NCBI GenBank assembly: GCA_947246475.1
Contig: CAMXSH010000015.1
Coordinates: 1-45,275, forward strand
Reading direction: 5' to 3'
DNA from: an uncultured Roseburia sp.
GTDB lineage: Bacteria; Bacillota; Clostridia; Lachnospirales; Lachnospiraceae
Length of the DNA: 45,275 nt
Each line of letters starts with the position of its first letter. Positions within the stretch are counted from its first letter, which is position 1. The notes under the pieces were generated by a model. The model was not told where the DNA came from. It saw only the letters and a program-made list of their open reading frames with translations, and made no database searches. Shown here piece by piece: positions 26,569 through 34,545 of the stretch. Made by a program: the position numbers and the translations under genes.

Positions 26569-27015
26569 TCAAGCATTTTTTGCCCCGTACTTATAGCTCA
26601 TAAGCTCATCGACTTCCTTCTGTTCCCTGCGCCCTTCCTCTTTAATAAACTCATCAAATGCCTTTTCTCTGAGTTTCTCAAAGATCTTTCGCTCTTTCAT
26701 CGCCTCAGTGAGCTTTTCCCTGGCAATCTCTACCTCTTTCTCACAGCGTTTCACTACCAGCAGCTGCTGCTTTACATACCCCTTAAGGATCACAACGGCA
26801 TTTTCCCTTTTATGTATTTCTGTCATGGACAGTATTTCACACAGGACATTTTTCAACTGCAGCCGAGCATCTTCAAGACGGTTATTTAGCTGTTCCAGCT
26901 TTTTTTCCTCCGCTAGAAGCCTTGCATTTGCCTGACCATATTCATTTTTTGCCTGCTCCTCCAGCTTTTCCTTCATGTTCAGGATATTCTGCATAGGAAA
27001 CCGAAAACGTGCCAA
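26569..27015 (-). CDS. fliJ: Flagellar export protein FliJ
   Basis: 148 residues, almost wholly helical and rich in Glu, Lys, Arg and Ala, as expected for the antiparallel coiled coil of FliJ. The opening ARFRFPMQNILNMKEKLEEQ is typical. FliJ works as the stalk in the centre of the FliI hexamer and touches FlhA. The start codon is TTG directly after the fliI TAA (TAATTG), with GGTGAG upstream, so it depends on fliI translation. Confidence 0.9.
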   Translation of the reverse strand: MARFRFPMQNILNMKEKLEEQAKNEYGQANARLLAEEKKLEQLNNRLEDARLQLKNVLCEILSMTEIHKRENAVVILKGYVKQQLLVVKRCEKEVEIAREKLTEAMKERKIFEKLREKAFDEFIKEEGRREQKEVDELMSYKYGAKNA

Positions 27016-28350
27016 TTAGGACTCACCATCCTCTTCAAATATATCTGACATAATAGAGACGGCTTCATCAAAACCAAATTTCTCATCTGTCCCCTGCATC
27101 AAGAAATCATTCACCGCATCGATCTTTTCGATTGCAAAATCAATGCTGGGATTTGAGCCGGTCCGGTATGCACCGATATTAATAAGGTCCTCCGCCTCTC
27201 CATAAGTAGCAAGCACATTTTTCAGTATACCAGATACCCTTTTCTGATCCTTCGTAACGATGGAACTCATAACACGGGAGATACTCTGCAGTACATCAAT
27301 GGCAGGATAATGATTCTTCTGTGCCAGCGGACGGGACAGGACGATATGACCGTCCAGAATACCCCTGGCGGTATCCGTGATCGGTTCATTGAAATCATCT
27401 CCATCTACCAGAACCGTATAGAGGCCGGTTATGGATCCCCGGTCCGAATTTCCTGCCCGCTCCAGAAGTTTTGGCATCTCCGCATACACGCTGGGGGGAT
27501 ATCCCCTGGATACCGGGGGCTCACCGGAAGCAAGCCCAATCTCCCTCTGCGCCATAGAAAAACGTGTAAGGGAGTCCATCATAAGAAGCACATCCTTACC
27601 CTGGTCACGAAAATATTCTGCTACAGCTGTAGCTGTTTTAGCAGCCTTATTACGGATTAACGCAGGTTTATCCGAGGTGGCAACTACCACCACCGAACGC
27701 CTCATCCCCTCTTCGCCAAGGTCTCTCTCTATAAATTCCCGCACCTCTCTTCCACGCTCTCCGATCAGTGCGATTACATTAATATCCGCCTTTGTATTTC
27801 TGGCGAACATACCCATAAGCGTACTCTTTCCCACTCCACTTCCCGCAAAAATTCCGATTCTCTGTCCTTTTCCTATGGTCAGCAAACCGTCTACTGCCTT
27901 TACCCCCAGCGAAAGCACTTCGTCAATGAGCTGACGGCTCAGCGGATCCGGCGGAGCTGCCTCCACCGAATACAGGTGGCTGGTCTCAGACAGAGGAGGC
28001 GAATTCATAGGTTCTCCTACACCATCCAGTGTTTTTCCCAACAGATCATCGCTGACGGGAACCTGCAGCGGCGCCCCAGTATTTTCAACCCAGCTGCCCA
28101 GCCCGACGCCTTCGACATTATCATAGGGCATCAGAAGAACCCGGTCGTCACGGAATCCGACGACTTCCGCTTTTACAGCACCTACTGCTGAATTCGACCG
28201 GATGATGCAGAGATCGTTCAGCTTTGCCTCCGGACCAATGGATTCAATAGTCAGTCCCACGACCTTCGTGACTTTTCCAAGATGCTTGAGGAAACTTCGT
28301 TCCATCAAAGCATCGTATCTGTCAAAATTTATAATCGATGAAGGATTCAT
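27016..28350 (-). CDS. fliI: Flagellar export ATPase FliI
   Basis: 444 residues from the ATG at 28350, with GGAGG 5 nt upstream; an ATG at 28368 lacks a ribosome site. Walker A is GIFAGSGVGKSTLMGMF, the catalytic Glu lies in NVIALIGERGREVREFIERD, and Walker B is DVLLMMDSLTRFSMAQREIG. The F1-beta-like fold ends in the C-terminal substrate-interacting part. FliI forms a hexamer under the export gate with FliH and FliJ, encoded on either side. Confidence 0.97.
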   Translation of the reverse strand: MNPSSIINFDRYDALMERSFLKHLGKVTKVVGLTIESIGPEAKLNDLCIIRSNSAVGAVKAEVVGFRDDRVLLMPYDNVEGVGLGSWVENTGAPLQVPVSDDLLGKTLDGVGEPMNSPPLSETSHLYSVEAAPPDPLSRQLIDEVLSLGVKAVDGLLTIGKGQRIGIFAGSGVGKSTLMGMFARNTKADINVIALIGERGREVREFIERDLGEEGMRRSVVVVATSDKPALIRNKAAKTATAVAEYFRDQGKDVLLMMDSLTRFSMAQREIGLASGEPPVSRGYPPSVYAEMPKLLERAGNSDRGSITGLYTVLVDGDDFNEPITDTARGILDGHIVLSRPLAQKNHYPAIDVLQSISRVMSSIVTKDQKRVSGILKNVLATYGEAEDLINIGAYRTGSNPSIDFAIEKIDAVNDFLMQGTDEKFGFDEAVSIMSDIFEEDGES

Positions 28351-28400
28351 ACAAGCCTCCATTCCCATACTATTTTTATGCGTGTTGTTATGAAATCATG

Positions 28401-29276
28401 TCAGTGCACCAGCATTTTTAGATTCTGAACCAACGTATCCAGCTGTGTATGGAAACCGCAATCTACCATCTGAGTATCTGTCTCAATGATACACTGCCCC
28501 TTTTCCAGACCTTTTTCTTCAACAAATTCTACAAAAGCTTCTCCGTCCAGAGCCTGAAGAACTTCTTCCTTCCGGCTTTCCAGAAAATAGATATCTTCAG
28601 AAGAAACCCGTATCCGGTAATTCTCAGATGTCTCCAGATCCTGGGCTGCCGTATGAATAAGATAGAGGATGAGGTCATCTTTTCCCTCCATCACCACACC
28701 GGTAAGCTTTTTTACAAGAGAGATCACAATACCTACATATTTCTCCTCGATGCGCTCCATGCAGTCAGCTAGTTCTTCTCTCTGTTGTCTGGCGAGTTGG
28801 GAAAGTTCTTCTTCCTTCTGTTGGATCTCCTGTTCTGCCAGAGCCATCCCCTCGGAATAGCCCTTCTCTCTTCCATCTTCATATGCCCGTTTTCTGGCTG
28901 TCTCCGCAGCGATCTCCGCATCGCCCCGAATACGTTCTGCCTGTTTTCTGGCCTTCTCCACCACTTGGGCGGCTTTGTCCTCTGCTTCTTTTTGATGCTG
29001 CTGGAAGAGCTCATCAAAATTGGTGACATTCAGTCCCGCCTTAAATTCCCCGGAACCCTCACTCTTTTCTGCGTCCTCAGACGCCGCAGCGGTCTCTGAA
29101 GCGGAACCTCCCGCATTCTGAAGCAGCGCCTTCTCTGCCTCAATCTCACTGATGGTCTTAATTTTCACGCCTTTATCCCGGAAAGGTACAAACTCTGCCC
29201 CTTCCGCATTGTTATCGATGACAACGGTCTCTTTTCCCTGCATATTTACAAAGGGATATTTGATTAAATTAGACAA
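28401..29276 (-). CDS. fliH: Flagellar export ATPase regulator FliH
   Basis: About 291 residues. I place the start at TTG 29276, because a perfect GGAGGTGA stands 8 nt upstream; the ribosome site and start lie inside the end of fliG, an 8-bp overlap. The N-terminal SNLIKYPFVNMQGKE is followed by an acidic, variable part, then a long Ala/Glu/Arg coiled coil (about residues 95-175, GxxxG-like spacing absent) and the C-terminal FliI-binding domain. FliH holds FliI at the C-ring and export gate. Confidence 0.9.
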   Translation of the reverse strand: MSNLIKYPFVNMQGKETVVIDNNAEGAEFVPFRDKGVKIKTISEIEAEKALLQNAGGSASETAAASEDAEKSEGSGEFKAGLNVTNFDELFQQHQKEAEDKAAQVVEKARKQAERIRGDAEIAAETARKRAYEDGREKGYSEGMALAEQEIQQKEEELSQLARQQREELADCMERIEEKYVGIVISLVKKLTGVVMEGKDDLILYLIHTAAQDLETSENYRIRVSSEDIYFLESRKEEVLQALDGEAFVEFVEEKGLEKGQCIIETDTQMVDCGFHTQLDTLVQNLKMLVH

Positions 29277-30282
29277 CGATCTCGTCACCTCCGCCCCTTG
29301 ATATAACAATCTCAGCGGAATCCTCAAGTTTTCTGATAATATTTACAATCTTCTGCTGTGCCTCTTCCACATCCTTCATACGCACAGGTCCCATATATTC
29401 CATATCTTCCTTTATCATTGCAGAAAGACGGGTAGACATATTGTTAAAGATAACATTCTGTACCTCTTCGTTGGCACCCTTCAATGCCACAGCGAGCTCG
29501 CTGTTCTCTACCTCACGAAGCACACGCTGTATGGAACGGTCGTCCAGCATAAGAATATCCTCGAATACAAACATCTTCTTCCGGATCTCGTCTGCCAGTT
29601 CTGGCTCTTCGATTTCCAGATTTTCCATAATATGTTTTTCGGTTCCACGGTCTACGGTATTCAATACCTCTACGATGGAATCGATTCCGCCGACAATCGT
29701 GTAATCCTGGTTTACAAGAGAAGCAAGTTTCTGCTCCAGTATGTTCTCCACTTCCTTGATCACATCTGGAGAGGTACGATCCATCAATGCGATACGTTTT
29801 GCCACATCCGTCTGTTTGTCTGGCGTCAATGTACTAATGATGCCTGCCGCCTGAGCTGGTGACAGATATGATAAAATAAGGGCAATGGTCTGCGGGTGCT
29901 CATCCTGTATAAAGTTGAGGATCTGGGAGGCCTCCGTCTTCCGTATAAACTCGAAAGGTCTTACCTGCAGCGAAGCAGTCAGTTTGCCCAGTACTTCCTT
30001 CGCCCTGTCCTCGCCAAGAGCTTTCTGCAGAAGATCTTTGGCATAACCAATACCACCTTCTGCTATATACTGCTGAGCCAGGCAGACTTCATAAAACTCA
30101 TTTAAAACCTGTTCCTTCTCTGCCGGTGTTACACTTCTGGTATTTGCAATCTCCAATGTGAGCTGCTCAATCTCATCTTCTTTTAAGTGCTTAAAAATTC
30201 CTGCCGCTTTTTCTGGTCCCAGCGTAATCAGGAGTATCGCTGCCTTTTGCACACCATCCAATTCAGAAGTACTTGAACTCAT
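29269..30282 (-). CDS. fliG: Flagellar motor switch protein FliG
   Basis: 337 residues. The N-terminal domain (KAAILLITLGPEKAAGIFKH) binds FliF. The middle domain contains the EHPQ-type motif (DEHPQTIALILSYL) that contacts FliM. The C-terminal domain carries the torque helix (LMLDDRSIQRVLREVE) whose charged residues face MotA. The start has GGGGGT 8 nt upstream and lies 6 nt after the fliF stop. This gene is intact. Confidence 0.97.
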   Translation of the reverse strand: MSSSTSELDGVQKAAILLITLGPEKAAGIFKHLKEDEIEQLTLEIANTRSVTPAEKEQVLNEFYEVCLAQQYIAEGGIGYAKDLLQKALGEDRAKEVLGKLTASLQVRPFEFIRKTEASQILNFIQDEHPQTIALILSYLSPAQAAGIISTLTPDKQTDVAKRIALMDRTSPDVIKEVENILEQKLASLVNQDYTIVGGIDSIVEVLNTVDRGTEKHIMENLEIEEPELADEIRKKMFVFEDILMLDDRSIQRVLREVENSELAVALKGANEEVQNVIFNNMSTRLSAMIKEDMEYMGPVRMKDVEEAQQKIVNIIRKLEDSAEIVISRGGGDEIVV

Positions 30283-30288
30283 GACATA

Positions 30289-31917
30289 TTACCCCCAATC
30301 TTCATTGATCCAATTACGAAGCAGCATAGCCACCGCTTCTGGATTTTCGTCCACAAATTTCTCTATCATTGTACGGGTTTCTGATTTTTCACCCATCTCA
30401 ATCTCTTCCAGTCCCTTCTCATCCTCTCTGGTCGTCGCCAGGAGATCTTCCACTGAAAGTTCTGGCTCAAGTTCTGTCACCTCTACCGGTGATGTTCCAC
30501 GGATGATCACAAAGATAAGCAGTGCTCCAATCAATACCGCCAGAATGATCATCAGATAATTGGTAAATCCACCTGCCAGAAGTCCCGTGTCCTCTTTTGC
30601 CTCAAAGACTGGTTTTTCCTGAATCCGGATACTAATCCGGTTCTCTGCGATTCCGGTAGCTGCCGCCACCAGGGGAAGAAGGTCTTCCGGAGTCTCCAGT
30701 GTATTGACCTGACTGTTCTGCTCGATATACTCATCAAAAGAAATATCGTTCAGCGCCCCCTGCTCTTCCAGGGTTTCCTCCGATACCTTACGATATCTGG
30801 TCAGGATGATACCGATAGAAGATTCTTCTGGCACCACAGCTCCTACTTCTCTTTTTATATTCTGTACATCCTCATTTGGAAGGTAGTTGTATTTATTCAA
30901 AATGGTTTCCGAGTTGGTCGTTCCATTGTTCTGAAACAGATAATCAGTATCTTCATCATTGGAATCTGTTCCCGGAGGTCCTCCGTTTCCAGACTGACCG
31001 TTGGAAGAGTACTCATAGGAACTGGAATAGTATCCCTGATCCTGCCCCTCACCGACAGAATAAGTAGTGATCAGCTCTTCTACCTGGTCCATGTTAAACT
31101 TAATCGCCATGCTGCTGACCTCAGCATCGTCATAACCTGCCTTTAACAGCATTTTTCTGGTACGCTCAGCAAAGGTCTGCTGCAGTTTGGATTTGTAATC
31201 GTCTACTCCTGCTACCGTTCCGCCCAGCGTATTGTCAGTCTTGGCTCCATAGAGAAGATTACCTGCGGTATCTACAATAACAATATTGTCAGTGGTCTTA
31301 TTCCCCACCGCATTTGTGAGATAATATGCCATCGCCGTCGCCGTCTCCCGCTCCATCTCTTTTCCCTCTGCCAGACGAAGAGTAACGCTGACGGATGCTT
31401 CCTTAGTCGCCGCAATAAAGGTCTTATCGTCCTCTGGCCGGTCAATAATCACCGTAGCATCCTGCACTCCAGCAAAATTAAGCAGGTTCTCTTTAATGGA
31501 GGATTGAAGGGCAAGGGTAATCTTTGTGTGTTTTTCCAGGGAAGACGTAGTCATATCACTTTCCAGCGCTGTCTCCCATGTCATTTCCTTATCTACAATA
31601 CCATTTGCTCCCATCGCCAGAACCGCATCAGAATAATCCGACTGCTCCACTTCAAAGGAAGTAGTTCCTGAAGCATCTGTATCCATTTTGTGTTTAATGT
31701 TCTTTCCATCCAACGCCTCGGAAAGAGTATTTGCAAGACTGGCATCCGAAAAAGTAGCCAAATGCGTATAAACAGGCCTTGTCAAAAAATAGGACAACAA
31801 AACCAGTGCAAAAAACACTGCCAATACGACACAGATAATGACCGTTTTTTGTCTGGTTGTATATTTGTTCCAAAATGCAACTATTTTATCTTTCATGGCG
31901 ATCAGCTGATCCATCAT
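30289..31917 (-). CDS. fliF: Flagellar MS-ring protein FliF
   Basis: 542 residues. One membrane helix lies near the N-terminus (about 25-46) and one near the C-terminus (about 445-465), enclosing ring-building RBM domains; a variable Ser/Gly/Asp-rich segment sits at about 300-325. The C-terminal acidic tail, after the second helix, binds FliG, encoded next. FliF starts basal-body assembly. The ATG has TAGGAG upstream. The gene is preceded by an unusual 263-bp gap after fliE. Confidence 0.96.
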   Translation of the reverse strand: MMDQLIAMKDKIVAFWNKYTTRQKTVIICVVLAVFFALVLLSYFLTRPVYTHLATFSDASLANTLSEALDGKNIKHKMDTDASGTTSFEVEQSDYSDAVLAMGANGIVDKEMTWETALESDMTTSSLEKHTKITLALQSSIKENLLNFAGVQDATVIIDRPEDDKTFIAATKEASVSVTLRLAEGKEMERETATAMAYYLTNAVGNKTTDNIVIVDTAGNLLYGAKTDNTLGGTVAGVDDYKSKLQQTFAERTRKMLLKAGYDDAEVSSMAIKFNMDQVEELITTYSVGEGQDQGYYSSSYEYSSNGQSGNGGPPGTDSNDEDTDYLFQNNGTTNSETILNKYNYLPNEDVQNIKREVGAVVPEESSIGIILTRYRKVSEETLEEQGALNDISFDEYIEQNSQVNTLETPEDLLPLVAAATGIAENRISIRIQEKPVFEAKEDTGLLAGGFTNYLMIILAVLIGALLIFVIIRGTSPVEVTELEPELSVEDLLATTREDEKGLEEIEMGEKSETRTMIEKFVDENPEAVAMLLRNWINEDWG

Positions 31918-31938
31918 AATGTTTCCGCTCCTAACTAT

Positions 31939-32025
31939 CTAAACTGACATACCGCTTTCAGCGGCACCACCATATGCAAACGTTGATTGCTCCATGCTTT
32001 GCACTGCCACAACCACATCCTGCAT
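31939..32025 (-). CDS. Possible 28-codon small ORF between fliE and fliF
   Basis: The ORF starts MQDVVVAVQSMEQSTFAYGG and ends 21 nt before fliF. GAGGG lies 10 nt upstream of its ATG, a reasonable ribosome site. It reads in the same frame as the upstream 32-codon ORF (32160-32062), separated by one TAA and 12 codons, so the two may be remains of a single gene. I do not recognise either peptide. Translation is not shown. Confidence 0.25.
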   Translation of the reverse strand: MQDVVVAVQSMEQSTFAYGGAAESGMSV

Positions 32026-32061
32026 CCGCAAATAACCCTCACACTCATTTATGTGATTGCA

Positions 32062-32160
32062 TTACTCTGGTGGTGCGCCAAATGTATGAGAATATCCCCG
32101 CACAAGCACGGTGTATTCTCCTTCACTCGGCTTTACTTTTACAGTAAATATTTTCTCCAT
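32062..32160 (-). CDS. Possible 32-codon small ORF after fliE
   Basis: The ORF begins MEKIFTVKVKPSEGEYTVLV, 20 nt after the fliE stop, and ends in a TAA. It has no clear ribosome site. The composition (charged, beta-like) is not obviously random. It is in frame with the 28-codon ORF at 32025-31939. The 263-bp gap 31918-32180 holds nothing else that I can identify: no hairpin followed by T residues and no good promoter. Confidence 0.2.
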   Translation of the reverse strand: MEKIFTVKVKPSEGEYTVLVRGYSHTFGAPPE

Positions 32161-32180
32161 TCATTCAGAAAGGAGTAAAA

Positions 32181-32501
32181 TCAGAACTGAAGGTTCAGTA
32201 ATGACCGGTAGGCTTCCATTGCCGTATTTTTCACCGCAACAGTATACTGCAGTGATATGTTCGCCTTCTGCTGAGCCACCTGCAGGTCATGCAGACTATC
32301 CGACTCACCCATTGCAAAGCGAACTTCTTCCACCTCTGCCGCATTGGAAAGCTGATCTGTCTCACTTACAAGCTTCATGGCTGAATCAAGCAAACTATCA
32401 AAACTTGTTTTACCATGGCTGTTTTCTGTCCGATCCGTCGTGCTGCCATATCTGCTCACAGCAGACAAGCTGTCAATTCCTGAAATGCGATTCAAATCCA
32501 T
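32181..32501 (-). CDS. fliE: Flagellar MS ring-rod adaptor FliE
   Basis: 106 residues. The C-terminal half holds the FliE core: SFDSLLDSAMKLVSETDQLS, then a Glu/Asp-rich turn, SLHDLQVAQQKANISLQYTV and a closing AYRSLLNLQF. FliE joins the MS ring to the proximal rod. The gene follows flgC and has GAGAGGAAA upstream. Length and order (flgB-flgC-fliE-fliF) match B. subtilis. Confidence 0.94.
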   Translation of the reverse strand: MDLNRISGIDSLSAVSRYGSTTDRTENSHGKTSFDSLLDSAMKLVSETDQLSNAAEVEEVRFAMGESDSLHDLQVAQQKANISLQYTVAVKNTAMEAYRSLLNLQF

Positions 32502-32553
32502 ATTGTTTTCCTCTCTTCATCACTGTTTTATTTATCTACTCAGCCACTCTCAA

Positions 32554-32991
32554 TCAGGCTCCACTGATGTCAAGCGCCTTTAACGCCATACCCTTGGTGG
32601 AATTGAGCACAGTGACATTTGCCTCGTAAGCTCTCGTCGCATCGATCATATTTGTCATCTCTGTCACGGTATTTACATTAGGATATGTGACATAGCCATT
32701 CTCGTCGGCATCTGGATGGGAAGGGTCATACACCATGCGCCCCTCGCCTGGATCCTCCGCGATCTCCGTCACTTTTACACCCTTACCTGTATGTCCCGTA
32801 GCAAAACTAAGGGATTCTTCAAAAGTAGGAAAACTCTTTTCTTCAAAAACAACCATTTTTCTTTTATAAGGGTTTCCCTTCGCATCTCTGGTCGTATTTA
32901 CATTCGCAATATTCTGTGAAATAATATCCGTCCGGACCTGTTGTGCTGTCATACCTGTAGCACTTACGTCCAACGCTCCAAAAATCGACAT
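32554..32991 (-). CDS. flgC: Flagellar basal-body rod protein FlgC
   Basis: 145 residues, typical FlgC length. The N-terminal rod motif has the ISQNIANVNTTRD block after GALDVSATGMTAQQVRTDI. The C-terminal helix (TNMIDATRAYEANVTVLN) is the family's rod/hook-type coiled-coil end. FlgC forms part of the proximal rod with FlgB. GGAAAGGAG precedes the ATG. Confidence 0.96.
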   Translation of the reverse strand: MSIFGALDVSATGMTAQQVRTDIISQNIANVNTTRDAKGNPYKRKMVVFEEKSFPTFEESLSFATGHTGKGVKVTEIAEDPGEGRMVYDPSHPDADENGYVTYPNVNTVTEMTNMIDATRAYEANVTVLNSTKGMALKALDISGA

Positions 32992-33057
32992 ATTTATTCT
33001 CCTTTCCGTCCACTTTACACACAGCTGGTTTTAATTAATGTCGGTGTATTTTACCGA

Positions 33058-33447
33058 TTAACTGGTCTTTATCACCGATTTTAGCCGGGAAAATTCCTGG
33101 CTCATGGAATTCATCAATGTGTAATATTTGAGCTGGTTCTTGGCAAGCTCTACGCCTTCCGTATGTATATCTACGTTGTTGCCATCGTACCGGTAGCTCA
33201 GACTCACCTGATCGGTATATGTCGTACAATTCAACTCATTCAGGTCAATATTGGAAACCGTCTCGTCCAGAGAATCAGTCCCTGCCACAGCGTTTGACAA
33301 ATATGTCTCGAACTGTACATCCTTTCTTTTGAATCCTGGCGTATCCGCATTGGCAATATTGTTGGCAAGAATATCATTTCTTGTCCAACTGGCATCCGCT
33401 GCTTTACCAAGAACATTGATGTAGTTGTAAGCATTTGATAAAACCAT
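33058..33447 (-). CDS. flgB: Flagellar basal-body rod protein FlgB
   Basis: 129 residues, first gene of the flagellar cluster. It has the rod motif DILANNIANADTPGFKRKDV (about 25-44) and the C-terminal helix KYYTLMNSMSQEFSRLKSVI. FlgB is a proximal rod subunit exported before the hook. AGAAAGGATTGAGG precedes the ATG. Upstream lie 99 bp of leader, then the 89-bp tandem repeat and codY; I could not find a convincing -35/-10 pair or SigD box. Confidence 0.95.
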   Translation of the reverse strand: MVLSNAYNYINVLGKAADASWTRNDILANNIANADTPGFKRKDVQFETYLSNAVAGTDSLDETVSNIDLNELNCTTYTDQVSLSYRYDGNNVDIHTEGVELAKNQLKYYTLMNSMSQEFSRLKSVIKTS

Positions 33448-33546
33448 ATCCTCAATCCTTTCTGAATTTATTTAAGAACAAAACCGCAAAAGGTATTATG
33501 AAAACAAATCACAATTCCATTTGCGCCACAAGAAATCCATTTCCAC

Positions 33547-33741
33547 TTTTTATTATTTTCAAACCCAATTGATATGATTTATTCCAAATCATTAACACTC
33601 TTCATACCTATAAGGTTTTGTCTCATGTTTACTATTTTTTATTATTTTCAAACCCAATTGATACGATTTATTCCAAAGCATTAACACTCTTCATACCTAT
33701 AAGGTTTTGTCTCATATTTATTATTTTTTATTATTTTCAAA
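33547..33741. repeat. 89-bp tandem direct repeat between codY and flgB (about 2.2 copies)
   Basis: Two full units (33547-33635 and 33636-33724) differ at about 4 of 89 positions. A third, partial copy (33725-33741) is the 3' end of codY itself. Each unit begins, on the plus strand, with TTTTTATTATTTTCAAA, so on the coding strand each carries a copy of the last codons of codY (FENNKK); unit 2 keeps a stop right after them. The unit thus looks like a duplicated codY tail plus its downstream leader. Each contains the small palindrome-like ACCTATAAGGT. No ORF longer than 15 codons runs through it. Confidence 0.9.
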
Positions 33742-34488
33742 TTCTGCAAATACGATGTCATTCAGTATCTTGATATGCGTCCCTTTTACTCCATAGGATT
33801 TTGTCTCGAGCAGTCCCGCACTTTCCATCTTCTTTAAAGCATTTACAATCACAGTCCGCGTGATCCCCACTTCCTTTGCGAGCCGTGAGGTGACAATCGT
33901 ACCTTCACCGGAATCAAGATGGCAGAGAACAGACTCAGCCGCCTTTATCTCCAGTGGTGATAAAATATGCATGACAGATTCCACCACCTGCTGCTTGCGG
34001 TTGGCATAATCCGTCTCTTCCGCGACGGAACGCATCATCTCAAGCCCTACAACCGTAGTGCTGTATTCCGTCAAAATAATATCTTCGATGCCGTACACTT
34101 GCAGCCTCCTGTATAAAAACAGAGTTCCAAGCCGCTTACCGGCAATATACACAGGAGTAATCAGCGCCTGCAACTCTCCTGTTTCTTCCCTGGGTATGCC
34201 AAGTGTCTCAAGATTCACATTTTCTTTGGTAGATAATACCTCTAAAAATCTCTTGCTCAGTTTGGAATCAATCAGCTTGCCTTTTGCAGAAGGAAAACCC
34301 GACAAGATCCCCACTTCTGCACCCGGAGACATTCCTAGAATCTTCCCCTTGCTGCTGATCACAAATACTTTTGAATCCAACAAGTCCCCCAGGACTTGGC
34401 ACAAATCCGTAAAAGCAACCTTTGAAACACGATTATCCCTAAGAAGCCCGTTGATTTTACGCGTTTTATCCAATAAGTCTACACTCAT
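33721..34488 (-). CDS. codY: GTP- and branched-chain amino acid-sensing repressor CodY
   Basis: 255 residues. The N-terminal GAF domain (about 1-155) begins SVDLLDKTRKINGLLRDN. A linker leads to the C-terminal winged helix-turn-helix with VTSRLAKEVGITRTVIVNAL, the DNA recognition region, and ends at FENNKK. CodY represses stationary-phase, amino-acid and often motility genes when GTP and isoleucine/valine are high. In B. subtilis codY lies directly before flgB as here and CodY represses the fla/che operon. The codes of its last residues lie in the tandem repeat. Confidence 0.97.
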   Translation of the reverse strand: MSVDLLDKTRKINGLLRDNRVSKVAFTDLCQVLGDLLDSKVFVISSKGKILGMSPGAEVGILSGFPSAKGKLIDSKLSKRFLEVLSTKENVNLETLGIPREETGELQALITPVYIAGKRLGTLFLYRRLQVYGIEDIILTEYSTTVVGLEMMRSVAEETDYANRKQQVVESVMHILSPLEIKAAESVLCHLDSGEGTIVTSRLAKEVGITRTVIVNALKKMESAGLLETKSYGVKGTHIKILNDIVFAEFENNKK

Positions 34489-34516
34489 TTCACAGCCTCA
34501 CAATCAACCTTTTACA

Positions 34517-34545
34517 ATTTTAGCATAATTCAGGATAAAATTCAA
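34517..34545 (-). promoter_or_regulatory. Probable sigma-A promoter of codY
   Basis: On the minus strand TTGAAT (34545-34540) and TAAAAT (34522-34517) are 17 nt apart, 4 of 6 and 5 of 6 matches to consensus. The -35 overlaps the topA stop codon. Transcription would start near 34510, about 22 nt before the codY ATG. No terminator separates topA and codY, so read-through is also possible. Confidence 0.5.

Noticed and set aside
33455..33475. CodY-box-like sequence (TTCAGAAA core) overlapping the flgB ribosome site
   Set aside because: Only about 9 of 15 positions match AATTTTCWGAAAATT, which is expected by chance in AT-rich DNA.
33448..33546. Promoter for the fla/che cluster directly upstream of flgB
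   Set aside because: CATAAT near 33500 has no acceptable -35 and no TGn, and no TAAA-N15-GCCGATAT (SigD) sequence was found.
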